From NCBI GenBank assembly GCA_024233675.1, contig JACKPH010000001.1:434001-498000 (forward strand): a DNA stretch of 64,000 nucleotides, given 5' to 3'. Positions 50,151 to 59,084 of this stretch are shown here, piece after piece. The position numbers were made by a program, and so were the translations under genes. The notes under the pieces are model-generated. The model was not told the DNA's origin. It was given only the letters and a program-made list of their open reading frames with translations, and did no database searches. Position 1 is the stretch's first letter; every line of letters begins with the position of its first letter. This stretch comes from Thermotogae bacterium (lineage in GTDB: Bacteria > Thermotogota > Thermotogae > Petrotogales > Petrotogaceae).

Positions 50151-52363
50151 GAAAAATATTTCTTTTTCTTTTTATTATTATATGTTTAATTTCTGAAGGT
50201 GCATATTTAAATTATTCCGATGATATTACCGTATTAAATTTAGAAAAAACGGAGTATTTTACAGAAAAGAATGATACATCAACTTTTTTCAGGATAAATA
50301 CTGATACAGTTTTTGAGGAAAAAGAGTTTATAATAAACAGAGGACCTTTAAAATATATGAAAATAAAAGATAATTTTATTGAAATATATTCATATGTTCC
50401 CGTGGAAATAAAAGAATCCGGGGATAAAATATATTTTGAATATACAGAAAAAGGCGGAATACTTGATTTTTCAGGAGAAAATATTAAATTAAAGGATATT
50501 TTAAAATTATTTTTTGAGAATGAAAAACTAAACTGGGTTTTCAGTACGGATATACCGGAAAAAAATATAACTTTTTATTCTAAAAAAATAAAATTTCCTG
50601 ACATAATAAGAATAACCGAAAAAGTTTACGGATTAAAATTTGATTATTACGGTGAAAATACAGTGATCGTATCTTCATCGGAAAAAAATTTCGATAATAA
50701 TATGCCTTATATAATTAATACCAAAAGTGAAGAAATAACAGATATTTCAACAGAAACTACCGTTACTGTTTCCGAAAATGAAATTAAAGAAGTAAAAGAT
50801 AAAAAGTATGTTTATATAGTTCTTGATAATAAAGTGAATATAAAAAATATAAGTAAAATTTTTCCGGCGGAAATAGCTGAAACAGAAATTTCTTATGTGG
50901 TAAAAACAGAAGAGGAAAATATAGGTATTTTCACCGAAATATATCAGAAACTTCTCGATGTTTATTATGAAAATATTCCTGAAACTAAAGAGGAAAAAAC
51001 GGAAATTGAAATAAAAGAAAATGTTGTTAAAGAAGAGGAAAATAAAGAAGAAAAAATATATTATATTGCCGAAAGCAGTTATAATCTTGAAAAATTTTCC
51101 GAAATATATGATTTAAAAATAACACATATATCTGATAATAAATACCTGATTTTCGGTAATAAGGAAAAAATAGATGAAATTTTGTCTATAGGATCGGAAA
51201 ATTATATATCGTATATTGCCGAAAGCAGTTATAATCTTGAAAAATTTTCCGAAATATACGGTGTAAAAATAATACATATATCGGACAACAAATATATTCT
51301 TTTCGGGGAAGAGAAAAAAATAAAAGATATTCTGGCACTTAATATAGAAAATATAACTTATTCCGAACCTGAAATAATTAATGAAAAAACAGAAAAAATA
51401 GTTATTTTACCTTATAATGTTAATAATATATTCGTAAAAATATTAAATTCTAAAAATATAAATTATGATATAATTGACAGATTTGAAGAAAAGATTGTTT
51501 TTAAGATAAATGCCGATGAAGAAGAGTTAAAATACATAGATGAGTCAGTCAGAATTTTTAATACAGATATTTACAGCGGAAATTACGATTTAAAACAATT
51601 AATAACAAATACCGCAAAAAAAGAAGGTATAAATGTAATAAGTAAATTCAGTAAAAATTATTCTGTTTATGTTAACGATGAAAATATAAATATTGAGAGA
51701 ATATTAAAATTAGTATCTTTTTACGGAATAATGTATAATTATATAGATGATAAAACTATTGTTTTTTTTGAAAGCGATAAAATCCTTAAATATTCTGTTT
51801 TTGTACTTTCAGGTGATGATATAGATAAAATAGGCATAGAAGATATATATTTTTTAAAATATATATCCGATGAAAATTATTATTTTTCAGATAAAAGCTA
51901 TATAATATCAAATCCTGTTTTATACGCAAAAGAAAATGAAAACGCAGTACTTAATTCGACTTTTTCTGTTCCGGTGATTGAAAACAGCGGAAACAAAGAA
52001 ACTCCTGATAAAGTTATAGGTTATATAAAAACAGGATTCAGTCTTGAAGTTTCTGGAGATTATAACTATGGTAACAGAACAATAGATTCATATGTTAAAA
52101 TAAGTATAAGTGAACTTAATCAGGCACTTAAAGACGGTATAAATGAAAAATCACTTACAACAAAAATAAAAGTTTTTGACGGAGGAACCGTAAAGATAGG
52201 TTCTATTGATATTGTTCAGCTTTACGATAAAGAAAAAGGTATTCCTTTTTTTAGTGATATACCGCTTTTCGGAAGCATGTTCAGAAAATATGAAAAGAGG
52301 GAAAACAGAACAAAGATATATTTTATAATAAAGATAGATTCACTTAATTATCCGGAAATTTAA
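50147..52363 (+). CDS. Secretin (GspD/PilQ family outer-membrane channel)
   Basis: 738 residues. Signal peptide (about 1-19). The N0/STN-like domain (about 105-180, LDFSGENIKLKDILKLFF) is followed by N1-like repeats. One pair, YIAESSYNLEKFSEIYxxKI in outline, occurs twice 50 residues apart. The C-terminal secretin core (about 600-735) contains VIGYIKTGFSLEVSG and ends IPFFSDIPLFGSMFRK, the lip signature of secretins. It forms the outer-membrane gate for the pilus or secreted substrates. ATGA overlap with the preceding gene. Confidence 0.9.
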   Translation: MRKIFLFLFIIICLISEGAYLNYSDDITVLNLEKTEYFTEKNDTSTFFRINTDTVFEEKEFIINRGPLKYMKIKDNFIEIYSYVPVEIKESGDKIYFEYTEKGGILDFSGENIKLKDILKLFFENEKLNWVFSTDIPEKNITFYSKKIKFPDIIRITEKVYGLKFDYYGENTVIVSSSEKNFDNNMPYIINTKSEEITDISTETTVTVSENEIKEVKDKKYVYIVLDNKVNIKNISKIFPAEIAETEISYVVKTEEENIGIFTEIYQKLLDVYYENIPETKEEKTEIEIKENVVKEEENKEEKIYYIAESSYNLEKFSEIYDLKITHISDNKYLIFGNKEKIDEILSIGSENYISYIAESSYNLEKFSEIYGVKIIHISDNKYILFGEEKKIKDILALNIENITYSEPEIINEKTEKIVILPYNVNNIFVKILNSKNINYDIIDRFEEKIVFKINADEEELKYIDESVRIFNTDIYSGNYDLKQLITNTAKKEGINVISKFSKNYSVYVNDENINIERILKLVSFYGIMYNYIDDKTIVFFESDKILKYSVFVLSGDDIDKIGIEDIYFLKYISDENYYFSDKSYIISNPVLYAKENENAVLNSTFSVPVIENSGNKETPDKVIGYIKTGFSLEVSGDYNYGNRTIDSYVKISISELNQALKDGINEKSLTTKIKVFDGGTVKIGSIDIVQLYDKEKGIPFFSDIPLFGSMFRKYEKRENRTKIYFIIKIDSLNYPEI
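51062..51258 (+). repeat. 47-bp identical direct repeats inside the secretin gene
   Basis: Identical copies at 51062-51108 and 51212-51258, offset 150 bp (50 codons). They encode YIAESSYNLEKFSEIY twice. The flanking parts of the two units also align, indicating a recent in-frame duplication of an N1-like domain. Confidence 0.92.
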
Positions 52364-52378
52364 TTTCAGGAGGTAAAG

Positions 52379-53185
52379 TTGAAAGAAAGAAGATCACTGT
52401 ATACCGGTTTTTTTTACCCGGCTTCCAGAAATAAAATAAAAGAACTTTTTGATTTTTTTACAGATGATAAAGTAAATATATGCAATAGTATAAATAAGAG
52501 GATGGGGCTTATAGTACCCCACGCCGGTTATATGTACTGTGCAAAAACAGCTTTAAATGCTTATAAAAGTGTTTTTAGCGAAACAAAAATAAAAAGGGTT
52601 ATAATAATGGGTCCTGATCACAACAATATGGCAAAACCGATTTCTGTATACGGAGGAGGTCCCTGGATAACTCCTATGGGAAAGGTTGAAATAGACTACG
52701 ATTTTGTGAAATTTCTTATAGGAAATGAAGGGTTTTATGAGGATAGTAACGGTCATATAAAAGAACATTCTATAGAAGTTCAGTTACCTTATCTGCAGTA
52801 TTTTATGGAAGATAATTTTAAAATAGTTCCCATCATTATAGGAAATCAGTCTTTCGGTAATATAATGAAAATTTCGGAAATTTTGGAAAAAAATACAGAG
52901 AAAGGTGATTTAATAATAGCGTCTACAGATTTAAACCATTATGAAAATCAGAAAATAACACATGAAAAAGATTATAAAATTATAGAGGCAGTCAGAAGAA
53001 GAGATTCAAATAAACTTTATGAAATCATAGAACAGGATAAGATTTCTATGTGCGGATACGGGGCTGTTTCGGTTTTATTAAATATGAATTTTTCAGATGT
53101 TTCTGTTATTTCACACAGCACCAGTGCAGAAGTTAACGGGAATTTTTCAAGTGTTGTAGGTTATATGTCAGCTCTTTTTAATTAA
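52379..53185 (+). CDS. amrB: AmmeMemoRadiSam system protein B (Memo family)
   Basis: 268 residues, TTG start with AGGAGG. Memo-family motifs VPHAGYMYCAKTA, GPDHNNMAKPISV, EHSIEVQLPYLQY and ASTDLNHYE are all present; the histidines are the metal ligands of the dioxygenase-like fold. In bacteria the gene often accompanies AmmeMemoRadiSam A and a radical SAM protein, but neither is in the window. Here it sits between the secretin and an Asp23 protein, and its role is unknown. Confidence 0.92.
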   Translation: MKERRSLYTGFFYPASRNKIKELFDFFTDDKVNICNSINKRMGLIVPHAGYMYCAKTALNAYKSVFSETKIKRVIIMGPDHNNMAKPISVYGGGPWITPMGKVEIDYDFVKFLIGNEGFYEDSNGHIKEHSIEVQLPYLQYFMEDNFKIVPIIIGNQSFGNIMKISEILEKNTEKGDLIIASTDLNHYENQKITHEKDYKIIEAVRRRDSNKLYEIIEQDKISMCGYGAVSVLLNMNFSDVSVISHSTSAEVNGNFSSVVGYMSALFN

Positions 53186-53199
53186 TACGGAGGTGTAAA

Positions 53200-53541
53200 A
53201 TGATTGTTGAAACCGAATACGGTACAGTAAACATTAAAAGTGAAGTAGTAAAAGATATAGTATATAAAGCCGTAATGGAATCTTACGGTACAGTAGATAT
53301 GGGAAAACAGGGCTTTTTTGACAAGCTTGCAAATTTGTGGATAAAAGAAGAATCCAAAGGAATAAGTGTTATAGAAGAAGAAGGTAAAATTGTTGTCAAT
53401 CTTGATCTTGTTCTTGAATACGGACTTCCTGTAAAAAAAGTTGCCGAGAATACACAGGAAAACGTTTATCACAGAATAGAATCCATGTTAAATTACAATG
53501 ACGTTGTTGTCAATGTACATATAGCAGGACTTAAGTTTTGA
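53200..53541 (+). CDS. Asp23/Gls24 family protein
   Basis: 113 residues. Typical start EYGTVNIKSEVVKDIVYKAV, the central NLDLVLEYGLPVKKVAE and the final strand VVVNVHIAGLKF of the Asp23 (DUF322) family. It belongs to the YloU type, usually found just before yloV as here. Members attach to membranes or act in envelope stress and lipid metabolism. ATG with CGGAGG, 14 bases after amrB. Confidence 0.93.
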   Translation: MIVETEYGTVNIKSEVVKDIVYKAVMESYGTVDMGKQGFFDKLANLWIKEESKGISVIEEEGKIVVNLDLVLEYGLPVKKVAENTQENVYHRIESMLNYNDVVVNVHIAGLKF

Positions 53542-53558
53542 GAAAGGGAGAATATTCT

Positions 53559-55202
53559 ATGAAAAAAATACTAGAGGGAAAAGATTTATATATAGGAATA
53601 AAAAAAGCAGCATCAGAACTTATTAAACACAGAGACGAGATAAATACATTAAACGTATTTCCGGTGCCTGACGGAGATACAGGGTCAAATATGAGTGCCG
53701 CAATGCTTGAAGCCTGTACCTGGCTCGATAAAGTGAAAAATAATAATAATACAAAAGAAGTACTTAAAGCTTTAAGAGACGGGTTACTTATGGGTGCAAG
53801 AGGAAATTCCGGAGTTATTCTTTCGCAGGTTTTCAGAGGGTTTACAGAATATCTTGACGGTGTAAAAAGTATAACAACAAAAGAATTTGTTTATGCCCTT
53901 AAAAATGCCAAGGAAATAGCATATCATGCTGTTATAAAACCTGTTGAGGGAACAATGCTTACTCTTATCAGAGTTTTGTCCGAAAGAGCGGAAAATGAAA
54001 TAATAGATATAGAAGATTATGCTGAATTTACGGAAAAACTTTATAAAATTGCGGAAGAAGTTGTTGAAGAAACACCTAAATATTTAAAAAAATTACGGGA
54101 TGCAAATGTTGTAGATGCCGGTGCAAAAGGTCTTGCATATATATTCAAAGGTATAATGCTTTCTGTTCACGGTGATAACGATATACAGCTCGATAATATA
54201 GAAAATGCTTCTGTTGAAGATATTTCAAATATAGCCTATGAAGATATAAAATTTCAGTACTGTACAGAATGTGTTTTAAAACTTTCAAATAGTGATATTC
54301 CTAAAAAGGATCTTGAATCGGTAAGGGCTTTCCTTGAAGAAATAGGAGATTCTATTGTACTTGTTCATCAGGGAGAATTTCTTAAAACACATGTTCATAC
54401 AAATCATCCGGGAAGTGTTTTTGAAAAATTTCTCGAGTACGGTGAATTTATGAAAGTAAAAGTTGATAATATGAAAATACAGCATGAACATGTTGTTGAA
54501 TCAAAAAATAATGTTAAAGAAGAAGAAGAGGAAAATTATCCGGAAAGAAACTGGGGAATAATATCAGTATCTCCGGGAGAAGGAATAACTAAAATATTTA
54601 AGAGTCTTGGTGTTAGTAAAGTTATATTCGGAGGTCAGACAATGAACCCATCCGTAAAGGATATGTCTGATGCAGTAGAGGAAATACCGTATGAGAATAT
54701 TATTTTACTTCCCAATAATCCTAATATAATAATGACTGCGGAAAAAGCAGCTGAAGTATCAGGAAAAAATGTAATTGTAATACCTACAAAATATGTTCAG
54801 GAAGGGGTGTCAGCTTTACTCGGATTTCAGGATGACATGCCTCAGGAAGAACTTATGCAGTCTATGGGTGAGTATGTGAAATCTGTTGTACCTATTCAGG
54901 TTACTTATGCAATAAGAGATTCCGAAATAGACGGAGAAAATATTAAAAAAGGTGAATACCTTATTTTTACCGGTAAAGAATTAAGTGCCCACGGTGAGGA
55001 TATGTATGAAAAAACAAAAGAAATCCTTCTCAGTCATGTTTCAGAAGGATATGAAATAATAACTATTTTTTACGGTGAGGAAGCCGATCAGCAGAAAGTA
55101 AATGAAATGGCTAACGATATAATGAACAAATTTTCTAACATTGAAATAGAAATACATAACGGTGGTCAGAATCATTATCCTATGCTAATATCTTTGGAGT
55201 AG
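53559..55202 (+). CDS. yloV: DAK2-domain fatty-acid kinase-like protein YloV/FakA
   Basis: 547 residues. AAGGGAG fixes the ATG at 53559. An N-terminal Dak2 domain (about 1-195) carries NVFPVPDGDTGSNM, with the Asp residues that bind two Mg-ATP, and GARGNSGVILSQ. A middle domain has the catalytic His in HQGEFLKTHVHTNHPG, and a C-terminal DegV-like domain completes it. FakA phosphorylates fatty acids held by a FakB partner. Adjacent to the Asp23-like gene, a common pair in Firmicutes and Thermotogota. Confidence 0.92.
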   Translation: MKKILEGKDLYIGIKKAASELIKHRDEINTLNVFPVPDGDTGSNMSAAMLEACTWLDKVKNNNNTKEVLKALRDGLLMGARGNSGVILSQVFRGFTEYLDGVKSITTKEFVYALKNAKEIAYHAVIKPVEGTMLTLIRVLSERAENEIIDIEDYAEFTEKLYKIAEEVVEETPKYLKKLRDANVVDAGAKGLAYIFKGIMLSVHGDNDIQLDNIENASVEDISNIAYEDIKFQYCTECVLKLSNSDIPKKDLESVRAFLEEIGDSIVLVHQGEFLKTHVHTNHPGSVFEKFLEYGEFMKVKVDNMKIQHEHVVESKNNVKEEEEENYPERNWGIISVSPGEGITKIFKSLGVSKVIFGGQTMNPSVKDMSDAVEEIPYENIILLPNNPNIIMTAEKAAEVSGKNVIVIPTKYVQEGVSALLGFQDDMPQEELMQSMGEYVKSVVPIQVTYAIRDSEIDGENIKKGEYLIFTGKELSAHGEDMYEKTKEILLSHVSEGYEIITIFYGEEADQQKVNEMANDIMNKFSNIEIEIHNGGQNHYPMLISLE

Positions 55203-55219
55203 TAACGGAGGGAATTCAG

Positions 55220-56080
55220 TTGAAAATACAGGAATTAATAATGACGCTTAATTCATTTTGGGCGGGACACGGTTGTGTTATAGATCAGCCTTATGATATG
55301 GAAATGGGTGCGGGAACATATCACCCTTCTACATTTTTCAGATCTCTCGGAAAAGATCCGATAAAAATTGCATATATACAGCCAAGCAGAAGACCTACAG
55401 ACGGAAGATACGGAGAAAATCCAAACAGAATGCAGAGATTTTACCAGTATCAGGTTTTAATAAAACCGTCACCTGAAAATATACAGGAAATATATCTTGA
55501 AAGTCTCAAAGAAATAGGAATAAATCCGCAGGAACATGACATAAGATTTGTTGAGGATAACTGGGAATCACCTACTCTCGGAGCATGGGGTGTAGGATGG
55601 GAAGTATGGCTTGACGGTATGGAAATAACTCAGTTTACATATTTTCAGCAAATGGGAGGAATAGATGTAAGTCCCGTTTCTGTTGAAATAACTTACGGTA
55701 TTGAAAGAATTTCAATGTATCTTCAGGATATAGAAAATGTTTATGATACATACTGGAATGATGAAGTAAAATACGAAAGACTTTATAAGGAAAATGAAAG
55801 ACAGTTTTCCGTATTTAATTTTGACGAAGCTGACATAGAAATGCTTAAAAATCTTTATAACATTTATCAGAAAGAATTTTACAGACTTATAGATAAAAAA
55901 CTTTATTTACCTGCTTATGATTTTCTTATAAAAACTTCGCATTCTTTTAACCTTCTGGATGCCAGAAATGCAATAAGTGTAAATGAAAGACAGAAATACA
56001 TACTTGATATAAGAAACATGTCGAGAAAATGTGCAGAAACTTATGTTGAAGCATTGGACGGAGGAGAAAAAAATGAATAA
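55220..56080 (+). CDS. glyQ: Glycyl-tRNA synthetase alpha subunit
   Basis: 286 residues, TTG start with GGAGGG. Class II catalytic core of the bacterial alpha2beta2 enzyme: FWAGHGCVIDQPYDMEMGAG, HPSTFFRSLG, YIQPSRRPTDGRYGENPNR, MQRFYQYQV and GGIDVSPVSVEITYGIER. It makes Gly-AMP and, with GlyS, charges tRNA-Gly such as the one at 858-932. The gene overlaps glyS by 8 bases. Confidence 0.97.
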   Translation: MKIQELIMTLNSFWAGHGCVIDQPYDMEMGAGTYHPSTFFRSLGKDPIKIAYIQPSRRPTDGRYGENPNRMQRFYQYQVLIKPSPENIQEIYLESLKEIGINPQEHDIRFVEDNWESPTLGAWGVGWEVWLDGMEITQFTYFQQMGGIDVSPVSVEITYGIERISMYLQDIENVYDTYWNDEVKYERLYKENERQFSVFNFDEADIEMLKNLYNIYQKEFYRLIDKKLYLPAYDFLIKTSHSFNLLDARNAISVNERQKYILDIRNMSRKCAETYVEALDGGEKNE

Positions 56081-58103
56081 ATATTTACTTTACTTAGAAA
56101 CAGAAGAAATGCCATCCAGTGAGTACGATAACATAAAAAATCAGTTAGAAGAAGCGTTTAAAGATAATCTTCAGAAAAGAAAAATAGAATATAAAGATAT
56201 AAATGTTTTCATAGCCCCGAGAAGATTCGGTGTTTACATAACAGATCTTTCGGAAGGTGAAGAAGATACAACAGAAGAAAGAAAAGGACCTGCAAAAGTT
56301 GCTGCTTATGATAAAGACGGTAATCCTACAAAAGCACTTAACGGATTTCTCAGATCATGCGGAAAAACAGAAAATGATGTTACAATAAAAGAATTTAATT
56401 CGGCAGAGTATGTTTTTGTTAAAATAGATAAAAAAGGATTTTCAACAAAAGAAATACTTAGTGAAATTTCTCCTGAAATAATTAAAAAATTAAATTTTAA
56501 AAAATCAATGAGATGGGGTAACGGTGAATATTCTTTTGTAAGACCTATTCATAATATAATATCGGTTTTCAACGATGAAAAACTCGATATTGAGCTTTTC
56601 GGTAAAAAATCATCTTTTATTATAAAAGGACACAGATTTTTCGGGGAAAATTTTGAATTAGAAAACACAGAGAATCTTTTTCAGAAACTCGAAGAAAACT
56701 ATGTAATTCCTTTTTTTGAAAAAAGAACCGAAAGAATTAAAGAAGAAATAAAAAGAGTAGAAAATAAATACGGTATAAATGTTGATTCTGACGGGAATCT
56801 CATAAATGAAATAGCACAGCTTACAGAGTATCCTTCTGCCGTTGTAGGTGAATTTAAAGAAAAATATATGTATCTTCCCGAAGAGGTTATAACAACTACA
56901 ATAAAACATCATCAGAGAAGTTTCGTGGCAAAAGAAAACGGAAAAATTTCAAATAAATATGTTTCTTTTCAGGACGGATACGGAAGAGAAGAAAATATAA
57001 CCAAGGGTTATTCCGTTGTTATAAATTCAAGACTTGATGATGCCGCTTTTTATTACGATGATGATATGGAAACAAAAATAGAAGACAGACTGGAAAAATT
57101 AAACGGTATAACTTATCAGCAGGGTCTCGGAACATATTATGATAAAGTAAAAAGAATAGTTAAACTTTCTGATTTTATTGCAGGTGAAATAGGTACGGAA
57201 AATAAAAATACCGAAAGAGCTGCTCTTCTCTGTAAAATAGATATACCTTCAAGTGTAGTTTTTGAATTTCCTGAACTTCAGGGAAAAATGGCGGAAATAT
57301 ATCTTAAAAACAAAAATGAAAATTATGATGTTTATAAAGCTTCGGAAGAACATTATCATCCTGTGGAGGAAACAGATTGTGTTCCTGAAAATGAAGTATC
57401 GGGTATCATTTCTCTTGCGGACAGAATAGATGATATAGTAGGATATTTCTGTATAGGAAAAATTCCTACAGGATCAAAAGATCCTTTTGCTTTGAGAAGA
57501 AAGGCTTTCGGAGTAATAAGAATAATTACCGAAAATAACTGGGATATTGATCTTGAAAAAATTATAAATTACAGTAAGGAAATATATTCAAAGGATTTTG
57601 ACACAGAAAAAATGAATGAATTTTTTATGAGCAGATTTGAAACAATACTCATAAAGGAAAATATCAAAACTGATGTTATAAAGACAGTTGTATCAAACTG
57701 GAAAAAACCGTTGAGAGTTTATAAAATTTCAAAAATGCTTAACGAATACACCGAAAAAGATATTTTCAGAGATTTTATGACAGCGTTTCAGAGAATAAAC
57801 AATATTTCAAAAAATTATGAAAAAAACAGTTTCGATGAAAATCTTTTTGTTCTTGATGCTGAAAAAAATTTATATAAAAAATACAGTGAAATATTTCCAA
57901 TTTATACTGAAAATATAAAAAATATGAAGTATTCTGATGCAGTAGAAATTATACTCGGATTGAAAAATTATATTGATAATTATTTTGAGGATGTTTTTGT
58001 AATGGATAAAGATGATAATGTAAAAAATAACAGACTTGGTTTTCTCAGAAAATTATCTGAACTTTTTTTAGAAATTGGTGATATTTCCAGATTATATCAA
58101 TAA
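56073..58103 (+). CDS. glyS: Glycyl-tRNA synthetase beta subunit
   Basis: 676 residues. The GGAGGAG 6 bases before 56073 fixes the start over an upstream in-frame ATG. The product begins NKYLLYLETEEMP, contains APRRFGVYI, GHRFFG, TIKHHQRSFV and the HD-like SLADRIDDIVGYFCIG...KDPFALRR, as expected for GlyS. C-terminal DALR-like anticodon region. Overlap with glyQ suggests coupled translation. Confidence 0.96.
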   Translation: MNKYLLYLETEEMPSSEYDNIKNQLEEAFKDNLQKRKIEYKDINVFIAPRRFGVYITDLSEGEEDTTEERKGPAKVAAYDKDGNPTKALNGFLRSCGKTENDVTIKEFNSAEYVFVKIDKKGFSTKEILSEISPEIIKKLNFKKSMRWGNGEYSFVRPIHNIISVFNDEKLDIELFGKKSSFIIKGHRFFGENFELENTENLFQKLEENYVIPFFEKRTERIKEEIKRVENKYGINVDSDGNLINEIAQLTEYPSAVVGEFKEKYMYLPEEVITTTIKHHQRSFVAKENGKISNKYVSFQDGYGREENITKGYSVVINSRLDDAAFYYDDDMETKIEDRLEKLNGITYQQGLGTYYDKVKRIVKLSDFIAGEIGTENKNTERAALLCKIDIPSSVVFEFPELQGKMAEIYLKNKNENYDVYKASEEHYHPVEETDCVPENEVSGIISLADRIDDIVGYFCIGKIPTGSKDPFALRRKAFGVIRIITENNWDIDLEKIINYSKEIYSKDFDTEKMNEFFMSRFETILIKENIKTDVIKTVVSNWKKPLRVYKISKMLNEYTEKDIFRDFMTAFQRINNISKNYEKNSFDENLFVLDAEKNLYKKYSEIFPIYTENIKNMKYSDAVEIILGLKNYIDNYFEDVFVMDKDDNVKNNRLGFLRKLSELFLEIGDISRLYQ

Positions 58104-58117
58104 CTGGAGGTTATTTT

Positions 58118-59065
58118 ATGAATAATTTTATTGACGAATTAGACTTTGAGGGCTGCGTTCTTTTTAAACCTGATGAAAATAAAAATAAAAGTATAACATT
58201 CCCGTCTCTGATATATTTCAAAGGATATTCATCCGAATACGGAAAGGGAAGTGCTGTTTTAGCTGATTTTGACAGAGTTATAGAAATATGGTCGGATGAA
58301 AAAAAACCTGATAAAAATATGGATTATAAAAAGAATCAGATTAAAGATTTTACAGGTGTTGAATTTTCTCCTGAGGTTCTTCTTTTACCCGATAACTGGG
58401 AAGATTTTATGGAATATGTTTATTATTTTATAGAAAGCGGAGAACTTGATATTATTTCAATGAATTTTGAAAATAAAAAAGAAGTCAGGGAAGACTATAT
58501 AGAAAATTTTATAACAATACTTCAGAATACAAAAATAATTAATGACAGTCTTGAAGATATAATGGGAAAAGAAAACAATCTCATAAATGTCAGTCTTATC
58601 AATTCAGGAAAAATGCTTGTATTTTCTGTTAATCTTAGCAAATATATAGAAATGGCAAATATGTTTCAAAATGAAAATGAAAAGAAATTTTTATGGCTTA
58701 TAATTGACAGTGCATTAAAAGTAAAACTTATGAAATATTTCGGAAATTATAATATTTCTCCTGTAAGTAAAGGGATAACCGGAATATTTGTGGATGAGTT
58801 TGACAGTAAAGAGTTAAGTAAAATTCTTCTTGAACTGAAAGAAGAAATAAAATTTAAATCTGAAGATATAACTGAAAAAGTTAAAAATAATTTAAATCTT
58901 TTAAAATATATAGACATACTCACGGAAACTGAGAAAAAAACATCAAACGAAGGAAGTTCTTCCATGTGGAATCTTCTGGAAACTATTGTTATAGACTATA
59001 TGATAAATTCTGAAAAATCATTTTCCTCAAATATAGAAAAAATAGGAGATTTAATTAAAAATTAA
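58118..59065 (+). CDS. Conserved-looking cytoplasmic protein of unknown function
   Basis: 315 residues, ATG with CTGGAGG. No membrane segment, signal peptide or Cys cluster. Begins DELDFEGCVLFKP; the middle has LINVSLINSGKMLVFSVNLS and the end is helical with a Ser-rich tail (SSSMWNLLETIVIDYM). I recognise no domain. It lies between glyS and a nuclease, with normal codon use and a good ribosome binding site, so it is probably a real gene. Confidence 0.8.
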   Translation: MNNFIDELDFEGCVLFKPDENKNKSITFPSLIYFKGYSSEYGKGSAVLADFDRVIEIWSDEKKPDKNMDYKKNQIKDFTGVEFSPEVLLLPDNWEDFMEYVYYFIESGELDIISMNFENKKEVREDYIENFITILQNTKIINDSLEDIMGKENNLINVSLINSGKMLVFSVNLSKYIEMANMFQNENEKKFLWLIIDSALKVKLMKYFGNYNISPVSKGITGIFVDEFDSKELSKILLELKEEIKFKSEDITEKVKNNLNLLKYIDILTETEKKTSNEGSSSMWNLLETIVIDYMINSEKSFSSNIEKIGDLIKN

Positions 59066-59084
59066 TTTAGAAAAGGGTGTTTTA

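Noticed and set aside
50147..52363. Calling the F-secretin set a complete type IV pilus locus
   Set aside because: No assembly ATPase, retraction ATPase, major pilin series or prepilin peptidase in the window.
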